Positions 23,431 through 34,876 of a stretch of 64,000 bases of DNA are shown one piece after another; positions within the stretch are counted from its first letter, which is position 1, and the number at the start of each line of letters is the position of its first letter. This DNA comes from Gaeumannomyces sp. JS-464 (taxonomy: Eukaryota > Ascomycota > Sordariomycetes > Magnaporthales > Magnaporthaceae). Below the pieces are notes generated by a model. It ran no database searches and was not told the origin of the DNA. It saw only the letters and a program-made list of their open reading frames with translations. The position numbers were made by a program, and so were the translations under genes. Where the stretch lies: the NCBI GenBank assembly GCA_002197995.1, contig NGZR01000004.1, positions 3,286,001 through 3,350,000 on the forward strand. The letters run 5' to 3'.

Positions 23431-23870
23431 TATAAGCCGTTTATTAATATTAAGTTAATTATTTTAATCGCTTTTTATTTTAAATAATCGTATATTTATC
23501 GATGTTAAACGTAAAAGTTAATTGCTTTGTTTTATTACCGTTATAACTTCCTTTTATCGCGTTTTAAACTTACGGTTTAAAGTTCGTAATTATTAAACCG
23601 TTGTAATTGTTCGTAATTATACGTGTTAAATTTAACCGGTGGTTTAATTTATTCGTAAATTATTTTTCCGAAATTATGGAATTTTTAAAATAATATTTTA
23701 TTTTTTTATATTTATAACGTTTAATACGATTATAATCACTTTTTTATTTTAAATTTATAACGTTATTAATCGTATTTTTTGTTAATTTTCTTTTTATTAT
23801 AAGCGATAAATATTTTTTTAACAAAAAACATTTAAATAACGTATAAAAGCTAATTAAAAAGCTGTTACGA
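23431..23870 (-). mobile_element. Minus-strand gypsy B, right piece
   Basis: Aligns by eye with about 2270-2740 of the first element (shared TTTTAAATAAT..ATATTT and TAATTATTAAACC blocks, i.e. the protease/RT side). It ends where LINE sequence begins. No continuation beyond the LINE (after 31,363) could be recognised. Confidence 0.65.
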
Positions 23871-24129
23871 CCTTAAAAACGCGTAGCCGGTTAGCCTTTC
23901 CAAATAATTTAATTTTAACGCCAAAATCGAACCTTTCGCAGCCAACTCGACCTTAAATCGATGCCGCATCGTGCGCGCGCTAACGGCGCGGGTTAAAAAT
24001 CGATAGCGATCGATTTTAAACTTGCGGCCAGTTAGTACGCCACGACGGTGGATCCTCCTAACGCGTTTTCGAACACGCGGGAAGTAGCAACACCGATACG
24101 AAACCGGCGCGCAGCCGCCAAAATAAAAA

Positions 24130-25265
24130 AGAAAAAAAATTATTAATAAGCTAAAGCCTTTTATAATTACTAAAAAGTTGCTGGAAGTTTTGCAACTAGT
24201 ATCGGAGTTAACGAAGCGAGGGATTAACGCGAAGGCGGTTCGCTAGCGCGAAGCCGCCGCAAAAGGATTAATAACTAACGACACGTTGCAAAAGCTTAAA
24301 GCAAAAATACTCGAGGAAGTTAAAAAAGCATTAGCTAATATTAAAAAGTCTTATGCCATTGCATTAATTACGGGCTTACCGGCCCGAATGCCGGGCGGAA
24401 TTAAGTCGACCTAACCACGCTAATAATACCCGAATACGGCGCAACCCCCACCCCGATTTATACCGTTAAAAGTCGAACGAAAGATTATCGTAAACGTAAA
24501 AAAACCCTTAAAAGCAATTAAAAAGCGATTAACGATAAACACTTTATAAGCGTTAAATAACTAATTAAATACGATAATACGGGTAATAAAACGATTTCGG
24601 AGCGGAAACGTAATAGTATGCTTTTAAACAAACGCAAAGAAATATAAAAAAAGAAACGATTAGGTAAAAAAAGTATTCGGCGACTAGGTAACGATCCGGG
24701 TGCGGATATACGACGTGGTAATTCGAGGTTTTAAATAAAAAGCACTTTTAAAAAACTTAAACGCATTTGTTAAAAGTTTAAACGCCGAAAACCAAAACGC
24801 AAAAGTTAAATCCATATACGTGTGGCCGGCCCGAACTTTTTACGAATATGCTATGGTATTAATTCGTATCGAATCGGCAACGGTAGCGAATTAAATATAC
24901 GAACGAGGATTTGTAATAAAAGCAATAATTTATAATTATAAGCCGTTTATATTAAACGTTAAAGCTAATTAATGTTATAATTGCTTTAAATGGGGATATC
25001 GTTAAAAGTTTTGCATTAAACCGAACCGGTGCTCGTATTGCGAAAAACCGAAATATTAAAAAGGAAAACACTAATGCGACGCTTATTATTAACAGTAAAA
25101 AGCTATATTTAAATGCATAAATTGTAATAAACCGCACCCGGCTTTTTACCGAGGATACGAAATAGCATAACGCGTTATAAGAAAAGCAAAAAAAAGTATA
25201 CCAAAACCGACCGAGGAGGTTTATGCTAAAAAGCGCAGCTTATAAACTAATAAAAAACGTTACTT
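24130..25265 (+). pseudogene. LINE ORF1 (gag-like, zinc knuckles)
   Basis: The C-terminal half is recognisable: CYNCFKWGYR, a stop, KFCIKPNRCSYC from 24,973, then CINCNKPHPAFYRGYE at about 25,118-25,170. This is the usual pair of knuckles ending in the 'C-x2-C-x2-PHxA' motif of Tad/I-type LINE ORF1 proteins. The upstream part is broken by many stops. A functional copy would bind element RNA. Confidence 0.7.
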
Positions 25266-25619
25266 TTTTTATTTTTTAAGCCCGTTAACCCTTCGGAACC
25301 GGAGGGTTAACGAGTTTTAACAAAAACGAAGGAATAATTTAAACTCGGATAATAATTTACCAACCCGAACTTTAAAACGCCGACCAGTTAGCAAACCCCG
25401 CAAAGATTTACAGTTACTTAAAAGCCGAACCGATAAACGGCCGCCTTTTTTACTTATAACACATTTCGCTTTTAAAACGAGCTCCCCGTTAGCTAAACCC
25501 CTCGTTACGGCAAACGAGCAAGTACGCGAGGAAGCCGAAAGGATAACGGCCCCGATAAACCCCCCCCGCCCTTCCCCTTTTTCCGAACCGCTACCGATAA
25601 TAAATAGCATTAGCTTGTG

Positions 25620-28600
25620 GGACGTATTAAAAGGCCCAAAAAAACCCGTATGGTAATTTCGATATTGTACTAAAACATAAGGAAAAGGAGCGGAAAAAAA
25701 GATATCCCGCTATTTAGTAAAAAAAAATACGACATAATAGCTATATAAAAGCCGGAATTAAACCGATATAAAAACTTAAAAAGATTAGCAAAGTGCAAAT
25801 ACGAAATAGTTTACCACTAAACCGATAACCGTTTAAACGTAGCATTATACGTTTATTAACGGCTAAACCCCGCATTATGGAAAAGCCAAAGCGGATATAA
25901 CTAGGTAATAGTAATATTGCAAACCCCATTAGGAAAAATCGATATTTACTTAATATATTCGCCGGATTTAAAAGCATTAGGAAAGTGGTACATTAATAAA
26001 AATCGAAACGTAATTGTTATAATATTACGCCGTGTTTGTGGGGATTTTAATATGCATTACTTTATATAAGACGTTTATAATAAACGAAACGAAAAAAGCA
26101 AACGTATTATTATCGTTAACGTACCGGTGGAAATTCGAATTTGCAATACCTTACGGAAAAATAACGAAAAAAAAATTTAGCGAACGAAAAAGCACAATCG
26201 ATTATACATAGGTATTTAATTTATTAACCGTAATATACGAAAGTAAAAACGACGAAATAAAAGGATCGAATTACCATTTTTAAGTAATCCTAATTAATAC
26301 CGAAACGGAGCCGCTTCGGCAAAAAACCACCGAAAAATGGGTATGGAAAAAAATAAACATTAATATAAAAAACGACCAAAAAAAAGCATTATAATTAGCC
26401 ATATAACATATCGAAATTAAAAATATGGAAATACCGGAAAATATTAATAATTAAATAAACGCATTAATAAATTAGTTAACCCTAATCGCTAACGAGTTAA
26501 CACCGAGGAAAAAAACATTAACTAATTTTAAGCTAACACCGTATTGGAATTTAAAATTTACCAAATTCGCTAAAAAAACGAAAAGGTGCTAACGCGCATA
26601 TACGAAGTTAAAAATACAAAATAGCCATAACGAATTAAAAGTAACGAACAAAGCTTTTATAAAGGAAAAAAGGAAAACGGCTAACGCGCATTGGAAAAAG
26701 TTTATTAAAAAGGCATTAAAAATAAAAAAAATGAAACCACTTTTTAAAACGTAAAACGGTGGGCGAAACTGCGCAATTATAAAAAACGAGATTTAACCAA
26801 ATTACCGGATTTGCATTAACTAAAAAACGGCAATTAAAAACCAACTAACACTTACGCAAATAAAGTAATAACCTTAACGGTTAAGTTTTACCTTAACCCG
26901 GAAGCGGATTTAACCGATATTACAAACATTACGTTTAATAACGACACGTTTTACTACGCGTTCCCAATAAAACATATGGTAAACCCGGAAAGCGGTAACG
27001 TATTAACGGCTTTAAAAAAAACGTAAAACTGGAAAGCCCCGGGAGCGAATAACTTACCAAACGAACTCCTAAAGGTATACGGCGAATTTTATTAAAAAGC
27101 TATATTTAAAATAGCTAACGCTAGTTTTAACCTCGAATATTTTCCGAAGCGCTTTTAAAACGCATTTATAATAATACTATTAAAGCTAAGCAAAAGCATA
27201 AAAGATAGGAAATAGCGGAAGGATAAAAACTAATCGCACTTTTTTCGTCCATTTCCAAAATTATAAAAAATAGTAGGAAAACGGATCGTTAACGAAGCGA
27301 AGGAAAGGGGACTTTTACCGGAAGGATAAATGGGTAATAAAAAAAAACGCAGCATTAAACTTGCTATTAAATAAGTAATAAACATAGTAATAACGGCGTA
27401 AAACCACGGCGTTATAACTTTACTATTACAATTCGACCTATTAAAGGCATTCGATAATATTAACCATATTAAATTACTTAACATAATATAAAAGTAAAGA
27501 TTTCTACCAAAAATAATTAAATAAATTAAAAACTGGCTTATAAATAAACGGCCCGGTTTCGGTTTAACGGAAACACGTTAACGCTAATACTAATAATTGC
27601 AAAAATCCCGCAAAAATTACTATTATCACTTATATTATTTATCTTTTACATCGCGTTATTATACGATAAATTAAAAAAAATCCCAAAGATAACGGTAGTT
27701 AGCTTCGCTAACGATATTAACCTTTTAGTAATAAAAAGTATTATAGCGAAAACGGCACAATTATTAGAAAAAGCTTAGGACGTATGCTAAACGTGGGCAA
27801 AAACAATAAAAATAACGTTTAACGCATTAAAAACCGAGCTATTGCATTTTACTAAAGCTTTGGATTAAACCCGGGTCCGTACCGGAATTATTTACGTATA
27901 ACCATCGCTAACGGCGAAATTTCTCGAAATTTAACTAAATTATAAATTAAATTTTAAAGCTTATATTAAATAAGCGAAAGGTAAATAGGAAAAATAACAA
28001 TTAGCGATAATAAAACTCGCAACGGTAACGTAAAAAAGCAATTTCGCTAAAGCGAAATAATTATACGCAGTAATATGTAAAAGCGCGATGGCATATGGAG
28101 CCGTAATATACCACCTTTTAACCGAACCACGGGGGCGGCCCCGAAACGCAACCAAAAAGTTAGCGAAAAAATAGCAAGCATATTTTAAAATGGTAATTAA
28201 AACATATAAAGTAACGTTATTAGCCCATTTAAAAATAAAAACTTACGTGCCACTTTTAAATTTGTATTTAAACGAAAAGGTAATTAATATAAAAATAAAT
28301 GGCTGGAAATTAAAATAATATAGCGGATTAACGAAGCGATAGCGAAGGTAACGGGCCGGTTTAAAAGGTTAAAATACCGGGAACGAAGTAAAAAACTACA
28401 CTTTTAAAGCGGTTAAATAAAAAGGGAATAAGCGAAACGCTAAAACCGATTTAAAACAACCCCGGAACCGAACGTAAACTAATCCCTCGCGGAAACGAAA
28501 AGAAATCCAAATATAAATACGCGAAACGTTAAAACCTTAACGTAATAATGGAATGGAAATTAAAAGTTGCTAGCTTAACGGAAACGGTAAGGAAAACGAA

Positions 28601-28990
28601 CCGGCATAAAACCGTATGCTTAATAAATAACCCTTTATTTACGGAAAAAATAGTTAAATATTACGAAGAAATGCTAAAAGCATATAATTTAATAGCAATT
28701 TAAATTAAAACGGAAAAGCTAAATTTAAATGCTTTCCTATTTAATAAAAACGTGTTTAACACGGTAACGCCGTTATGCGAATGCGGTAACGGATAAAAGG
28801 AAATAACATAGCACGTATTAACCTAATGCGTTTATTAGGATAAATAGCGGGATAACACCGGAATAATATAAGCGGATAGCCGAAAAACATATTTTAAATT
28901 ATGGGAAATAAAAAATATACCATTTAAAAAATAATACGCATAATATTTAAAATTAAAAAATTAATAAATTTTAAAACAGCGAAAAAGGTA
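25620..28990 (+). pseudogene. LINE ORF2 (endonuclease-reverse transcriptase)
   Basis: Endonuclease: the CGDFNMHYF block at about 26,036-26,062 corresponds to the GDFN motif of APE-type nucleases. RT: RIVNEAKERGLLPEG at about 27,285-27,330, LLQFDLLKAFDNINHIKLL at about 27,425-27,480, and VVSFANDINLLVIKS at about 27,690-27,735, where the catalytic FxDD appears as FAND (D-to-N). C-terminus: LCECGNG..KEIT..HVLT..C at about 28,770-28,830, the CCHC motif ending many LINE ORF2 proteins. Stops throughout. Confidence 0.8.
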
Positions 28991-28999
28991 AAAAAAACG

Positions 29000-31320
29000 C
29001 GTAAAAAAAAAGGAAAAAAAAAACGCTATCGAATTGGAAAAAAACCGAATTATAAATAATTATAAAACGTTAAACGAAAATACCCTATTAAAAAACGAGG
29101 GGAAAGAAAAATAAACCGACGTTAATACTTTATATGCAAGTTATAACCGGAAAAAAACCGATTAAATTAATTATTTCCATTTTTACCTATTTCTTTTAAC
29201 ATTTCGTTAATAATATCCTCTTAATACTTAGCTAAAATCCGTTCGAAAGTGGAATTAAAAGGATTTTGCACGAAAAATATTTAGCAAATATAAAAAGGTT
29301 AGCGAACCGAAGGAAAATAGCGATATAAAAGGAAATATCGATAAACCCGTATTTTAACCCGCTTTAAAACCAACGCTTTTATTCGAATACGGTTAAACGA
29401 ATTTTACGCATTAACAATTTTAAAAGCTTAACCCGATATGGTTTACGCCGGGGCATTATATTGCCGAAAAGGGAGCGAACGAAACCCGAGCTACTAAATG
29501 CAGTTATAATAGTAAAAGCGCTTCCTAAATTAAAAAAGAACGAGCGCGAAAACCTAGTATTAAAAAAAACGCCAAACCGCTTCCCGATATCCTTCGCAAA
29601 TCGAACGTAACCGGCGATAGCGTGTTTTAAAATGGTATAACGAAATTGGAAAAAAGCATTAGTAATAAAGCATATAACACCGGAATAAAACCGTTATAAA
29701 CCTTAACGGTATAAGCGACTTTCGCTAAACATTTTTCAAATCGGCAGCAGTTTTAAAAAAGGATTAAATATAGCGCTAATAAGTACGAAAAACGCTATAA
29801 ACCTAATCCTTAATGCTAACGGGAAATTACCAAAGCGGAACCGATAAGTTAATAAAAAAAAAGCAATAAAGGAAAAAGGAAAAAAATAACAAATTTAAAC
29901 GCAAACACCGCGCGAAAAGGCGCATTTTACATAAGTTAAAACGCGAAAAGTTAAAAACAAAAGTTAATATAACCGGAACCGAGAAAAAAAAGCGAAATAA
30001 ATAAAATATATAAACCTTATAATAGCATTTCCGAACGGCGCCGGCATTATCGATACCGTTAACGAAACGTTAAATGCAATTAATATAAATTTTATAAGCA
30101 GGCCTAAAAAGTTAGCGAAGCGGGATAAAAAGGGGAACGATACGGGAAATATACATTATTAAATCGTAAAAAATGTAACCCGGAGGGATAGCGATCGCCG
30201 CTTTGTACTTTTTTAATGGTATAAACGGTAAGGCTAAAAGAAAAAAAAAAAGAGATTAGCAAAAAAACAGGGAACGAAACGGTGCAAAACCGTATTTATA
30301 GCTTTAACGCGGGGGTTTAAAGCAACGCCAGCCCCGGAGTCGTCGTTGTCGTTAAAGCTGGAAAATGGGTGCTCGTCGCGATCGCTACGAAAAGGAGCAA
30401 GCGCAAGGCCGCCACCACCACCGCTGCCGTTATGGCCGTTGCGCGTATTACCACCGCCACCGCCGTAGCCGCCGCGAGGAAAACGGGGAGTTTTATCCTT
30501 AGGAGCTATAATGCAGGAAAATAGGAGCCGGAAAGGGAACGAGGCGCGGGAGGGTAAATGTAAAAGCGCGGGCGGAAAAATGCGCGAAAGGTGGGAAAAA
30601 AAAATTAAAAGTTGCGATAAAAAAATTAAAAGAGGGCGAAAAAGGAAGGGCAAAAACCTTTAAAAGTAAAAGGGGAAGGAACGGTGGAAACCCGCACCCG
30701 AAAAGAAATAAAAACATAACCGAAAAGTACGATATAAATAAGGCAAAAGCAACATAATCACGGAAACGGCGAACTAATAAAAAGATCGAATGCGCGCTAT
30801 AAGCGAAAAAACAATCCGCAACCGGAACGCCACTTTCGAAAGCGAATAACACAATTACGTCGAGTTACCTAATATTAACCACGACCCCCGAACTTTACGA
30901 AGCAGTTACGCGACCTAGCATTAAAGCGGGACCGGGAAACCTCGAACGCAAATAATTAAGCCACCGTAACTAACCGAACTAACATTACCATTACTAACAT
31001 TATTATAAAAATAAAAAACCCGGTACCGGGGCGCTATTTAAGCGCAATATGCATTCCTTATAATTTTTCCTTTGCGTATTTTTTATTATTACCATTAATT
31101 ACGAGGACGCTTTCGCGATGGAACTTTTAAAAGCAGTCGCAGGAATTAAGTAAACGGTACCATTGTTTAATATAGCAAGGACCGTATACGAAAAGTAAAT
31201 ATGGTTTTTACTTCCAAGCTACCGAGCCGGATGCGGTCCGTACCCGGAAACGAGTTTAAAGGTTTTTACATATATATAAAACAGCAAAGGCACCGAGGTT
31301 TTTATAAATATAACAGCAGT
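29000..31320 (+). other. LINE 3' region with a GC-rich patch, no gene assigned
   Basis: Between the end of ORF2 and the TAA tail lies 2.3 kb without a recognised domain. Most is AT-rich and full of stops. At 30,310-30,490 there is a GC-rich block of GCC/CCG triplets whose minus strand is open from 30,653 to 30,234 and encodes a Gly-rich stretch (GGYGGGGGNTRNGHNGSG). Triplets lacking CpA are poor RIP targets, so this may be a spared low-complexity segment rather than a gene. Confidence 0.45.
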
Positions 31321-31363
31321 ATAACTAATAATAATAATAATAATATAATAATAATAATATTTT
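31321..31363 (+). repeat. (TAA)n tail of LINE
   Basis: Consecutive TAA/ATA triplets follow the sequence shared with the truncated copy at 5021-5116. Simple-repeat tails of this kind mark the 3' ends of Tad/I-type LINEs. Confidence 0.85.
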
Positions 31364-32960
31364 CCTAATATTTAATTTTATAATTCATTTTTTATTAAAA
31401 AATATATATATTATTATAATAAAAAAAGGTTAATAAAAATAGTTAATAATTTTTATTATAAATAAAACTGTTTTAAAATCGGGTATAATTTTATAAAAAC
31501 CGCGTTAATTTTTTTCGCTTTTTATATTAATTTTAAAGTTGTAATAGTTTTTTTTACTGTTTACAAATAACGTAAATCAATTATTTTTATAAATTTAATA
31601 ATAAAAATGTAAATTTATTTTCCTGTTTTTTTAATTTTTTTTAAACCATATTTAATTTTTTTAAAACATTAAAATGTTTAATTTAAAATTAAAAAAAGTA
31701 AAGCGTATGTTGCTTTAAAAAGTGTTATAAAATACGTTTTAATAACGTTTTAACCGTTTTTTAATATTTTAAAACGGGTTTTAATATCGTTTAAACCCAG
31801 CGTAATATTATTTTTACCGTTATTTTTTATAATATATTTATTATTATTAAAAATAAATATTTATAAATTATTAACAGGGTTTTAATATTATTTATTTTAA
31901 AAAAATTCATTATTTTTAATAATTGTTTTTTATAATTAATATAATATTTAATAATATTATTGTTTATTTTGCATTTTGCGATAATTTTTATAACTTTTCC
32001 CGCACGGTTTTTAATAACTTTTAGTTAAAAAAGGTATTTTTAATTGTTTTATTTTAATAATACCGAAAATAATAAACATAAAAATAACGATAAAAATTTA
32101 ATAATACCGGTAAAAATGCTTCAAAAAGGTTATAAAATATTTTCAATTTTATACATAAAGTAAATCATTTTTATTATTAAATTTATAACATTTAATTAAA
32201 TTGTTACATTTTAAATGCTTATTAAATAACATTTTAATATTCGGTTTAATAGTGTTAACAAATATTAATGCTTTTTCTCTCCGTTGTTTTAATATCGTTT
32301 TTGTTTTTATTTTATTTTATCTCGGTTAATATTTTATTATTTCGTTAAAATTTCGCAAAGGAAATAATATTTATATTAAATGTAAATTTAGTATTATATA
32401 AATAATTAATTAATTATGAAATGTTTTATATAAAAGTAATATATTTTATTATTAATTATGTAAATATATTTTTAAAAACATATTATAAAATTGTAACAAT
32501 ATGCAATTTAAAAAGGTTGAAATTTTTATTATTAATATTAAAAATAAAAATTAAATGTTACATTAAAATAATTAAAAGGTCGTATTAAAAAAATTAAAAT
32601 TTATACCTAAAATACTTTTTTTTTAAATTAAATTTAGCAAAAATTGCTAGCTTTACAAAAAATCAAAACATAAATTAACAATTTTATATTAAATTATAAA
32701 CGAAAATTTGGCATTGTAATTGTAACGTTACAGTAATTGAAAATTAAAACATTCCTGTTACACTTTTAAAAATAAGGGTTATATAACGATTTATATAGTA
32801 AAAGTGGTGGGTAAAAGTATAGTTATTAATTTATATGCATTTTTTATGCTGAAAAATAGTATTATATTAAATTTAAAGCTTAATTAAAAAGGGTCCACTT
32901 TAGCAATGTTTACACTCCCTAAGCGGTGTATTAAAATTCACTTTCCCATTTTAAACTGGA
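31364..32960. other. Very AT-rich relict sequence, nothing recognisable
   Basis: Dominated by TTTAA/TATTA; no ORF, LTR end, TIR or protein motif could be recognised on either strand. Probably older, more heavily mutated repeat DNA flanking the LINE. Confidence 0.6.
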
Positions 32961-33775
32961 TCTAGTAAAACTCGCCCGCCTACAAAATACCCGTTCACGG
33001 GCCAGTGACTTCCCTCACCAGCCAATCAAATCGAAAGTGCCTATTCTACTGGCATCACCAGAGACTAGGCGGGCGCCAACTTCTACTGGAATCGTCTGAG
33101 CCTCTGAGGCTAGAGATCCATCCTGTTATGCCCAGTCTCGCATGTGTCGTGGGCAACGCGCCATGTGTACTTATATTTGTGTCTTTTGGTGACCTATCAT
33201 GCGTGATCGTGTTACGTTTGTAGTCTTCTCCGCTTTTCCTTCTTCTGTCGCGTCTCCGCGGCGTTTCCTCGATCTTCCACTATCATCGCCTCGGCACCAA
33301 TAATTCGGACTCAGCCACCAGGTGTTCGTGGCTGCAGTCGCCTGGGTCTTCGCAGCTATAAAACCCTACGAAGCCCCATCCCGTGTTGCGGTATTTCAAA
33401 CCAACAGGAAACCACTTCCCTCCCAGAGATATTGGGCGTCTGTGCTTGTCCGCCGTGACCCACGCCACCATGCTCGATCCATAGGATTGGTCAAGCATGG
33501 CCAACGCCGGCAAGGCTCGGCGCGAGTCGGACTTAGAGCAAAAGGCCGACTCGGGCGCGGCAGGGTCTCGAAATGTGGCAGAGGGCGTAGCGGCCTGCCA
33601 TCGGCAACCTTGCATTTGGCGGGGCGGCGACAGGCGTTGCTGTCGGCATTTGGCCCCACGAGAGTTTAATGCTGGCATGTGTCCAGTTCACTGGCAGCTA
33701 AGCAAACCGGGGCGAGTGCCGAGGTGGGTGAGCTGTTGCTCCGCCTAGCAAAGCTGCCCAGACAGTGAAATGCTA
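32961..33775. other. Boundary of AT-rich block and GC-rich DNA; no gene supported
   Basis: Base composition changes within about 100 bp near 32,900-33,000. Overlapping open frames on both strands at 33,283-33,748 are GC-driven shadows of each other without recognisable motifs, introns or a convincing start, so none is called a gene. Confidence 0.5.
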
Positions 33776-34258
33776 CAGCAAGGTGACAAAAGTCTGTTCC
33801 AGTCGGTCAGTGCACCATAGTAGGCTGGTAAAACACATTGATTTGGAAATTAAATATAAAATTAACCAAGATAGGTAATAATATTTTAAAAATATTTTAA
33901 ATTTTATATGCATTTATTACACTAATAAATTTATTTTATTAAATATCTCTTTAAGTTATAAAAAAATGCGTATAAATATTAAAAACCTAAATTTCCTGTT
34001 TCGCACTGTACTTTCTTGCAGGGAATCCCAGATTCGCACTGTGTATTTTTTAAATTTTCACTTTTCCAACCCATTTTACGCTGCACATGCAATTCCAAAT
34101 AGGATAAAAATATTATTTTGGATTATCCATATATATGAAATTGTTTTCGTAATTTTATTTTTATTTTTATCATTTTATTTCTATTTATTTTGTATTTTTA
34201 AAATGCGCGGTTTTGCCGTCGCACTGTGGAGTTGGAACAGACTTTTGTCACATTACTG
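33776..34258. mobile_element. 483-bp MITE, Tc1/mariner type
   Basis: Flanked by TA (33774-33775 and 34259-34260). Its ends are inverted repeats beginning CAG: left CAGCAAGGTGACAAAAGTCT, right (reverse complement) CAGTAATGTGACAAAAGTCT, continuing to GTTCCA (26 bp, 2 mismatches). The interior (33,840-34,215) is AT-rich, has no transposase and contains three TCGCACTGT copies. A TA target plus CAG ends is the mariner pattern, but the TIR differs from that of the element at 11993-20930. Confidence 0.8.
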
Positions 34259-34876
34259 TATTTGGCTTGGACGGTTGGGGCGGGAGCGGAATGACGGACT
34301 GTCGAGTCTGACGAGCCTGGTCGCACCCCTGCCCATCCTCTTAGTTCGGCCGCCCCCTTTTAGGCAAGTTGATGACCGCACCATGAACGACCCGACCCCG
34401 ACTCCGAGCCCGAGGCCGACCCCGACGCGTCCTCTGATCCCACCTGCAAGTGCAAAGGGACATTATTAATCGTGCCGGTTTACCCCGTCACCGTTATGGT
34501 GCTTATTAGTAGTGGCATAGATGGTGGTGGTCTCTGCTGTCGTTGCCTTTCCTTTCCTTTTTTTTTCCCTCCTTCCTACTTTCCTCTTCCTTTTCTTCCC
34601 CTTGTTGCCTGGTTTGCCGTGCCCACCACCATCCAACACCTATTCTGTCGCATAACTAGCCTGCGCTCAAGCCCACTTAGCTCGATACTTACATTTGAGG
34701 TTGATTTTGCAGACGGACTTGTGGTGCTCCTATTATATACACCGAGGCTGATAATTATCCATATACTCCCGCACGCCCGCCTGCCTAACGGTCCGGGTAC
34801 CTTACGAGCTGTTTGGTTCAGACAAACGTCGCTGAGCCTGCAGTCGGGATCGAGGTCGGCGTGACAGTAAATATTC
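34259..34876. other. Upstream region of the Zn2Cys6 gene
   Basis: Pyrimidine-rich stretches (TTTCCTTTTTTTTTCCCTCC near 34,552-34,572), typical of fungal promoters and 5' leaders. No separate gene supported. Confidence 0.4.

Larger units (their letters stand above)
23871..31362 (+). mobile_element. Tad-like non-LTR retrotransposon (LINE), RIP-degraded
   Basis: Two ORF remnants are in LINE order: ORF1 with two zinc-knuckle motifs, and ORF2 with APE-type endonuclease, reverse transcriptase and a C-terminal CCHC-like motif. The 3' end is a (TAA)n tail (31,321-31,362), and its last 100 bp are duplicated as the truncated insert at 5021-5116, which fixes the 3' boundary. The 5' boundary is approximate. 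The position of domains and the FxDDI-type RT box fit the Tad clade. Confidence 0.85.

Noticed and set aside
31364..32960. Possible continuation of gypsy B beyond the LINE
   Set aside because: Sequence after the TAA tail could not be aligned by eye with the expected part (about 2740 onward) of the first gypsy element.
1..32960. CRISPR-like or centromeric repeat array
   Set aside because: Repeats are transposon copies and LTR-internal tandem units; spacing and content do not fit CRISPR, and no centromere-specific tandem array is seen.
33283..33748. Overlapping open frames on both strands (up to 131 codons)
   Set aside because: They are mirror images of the same GC-rich segment, without domains, splice signals or a supported start.
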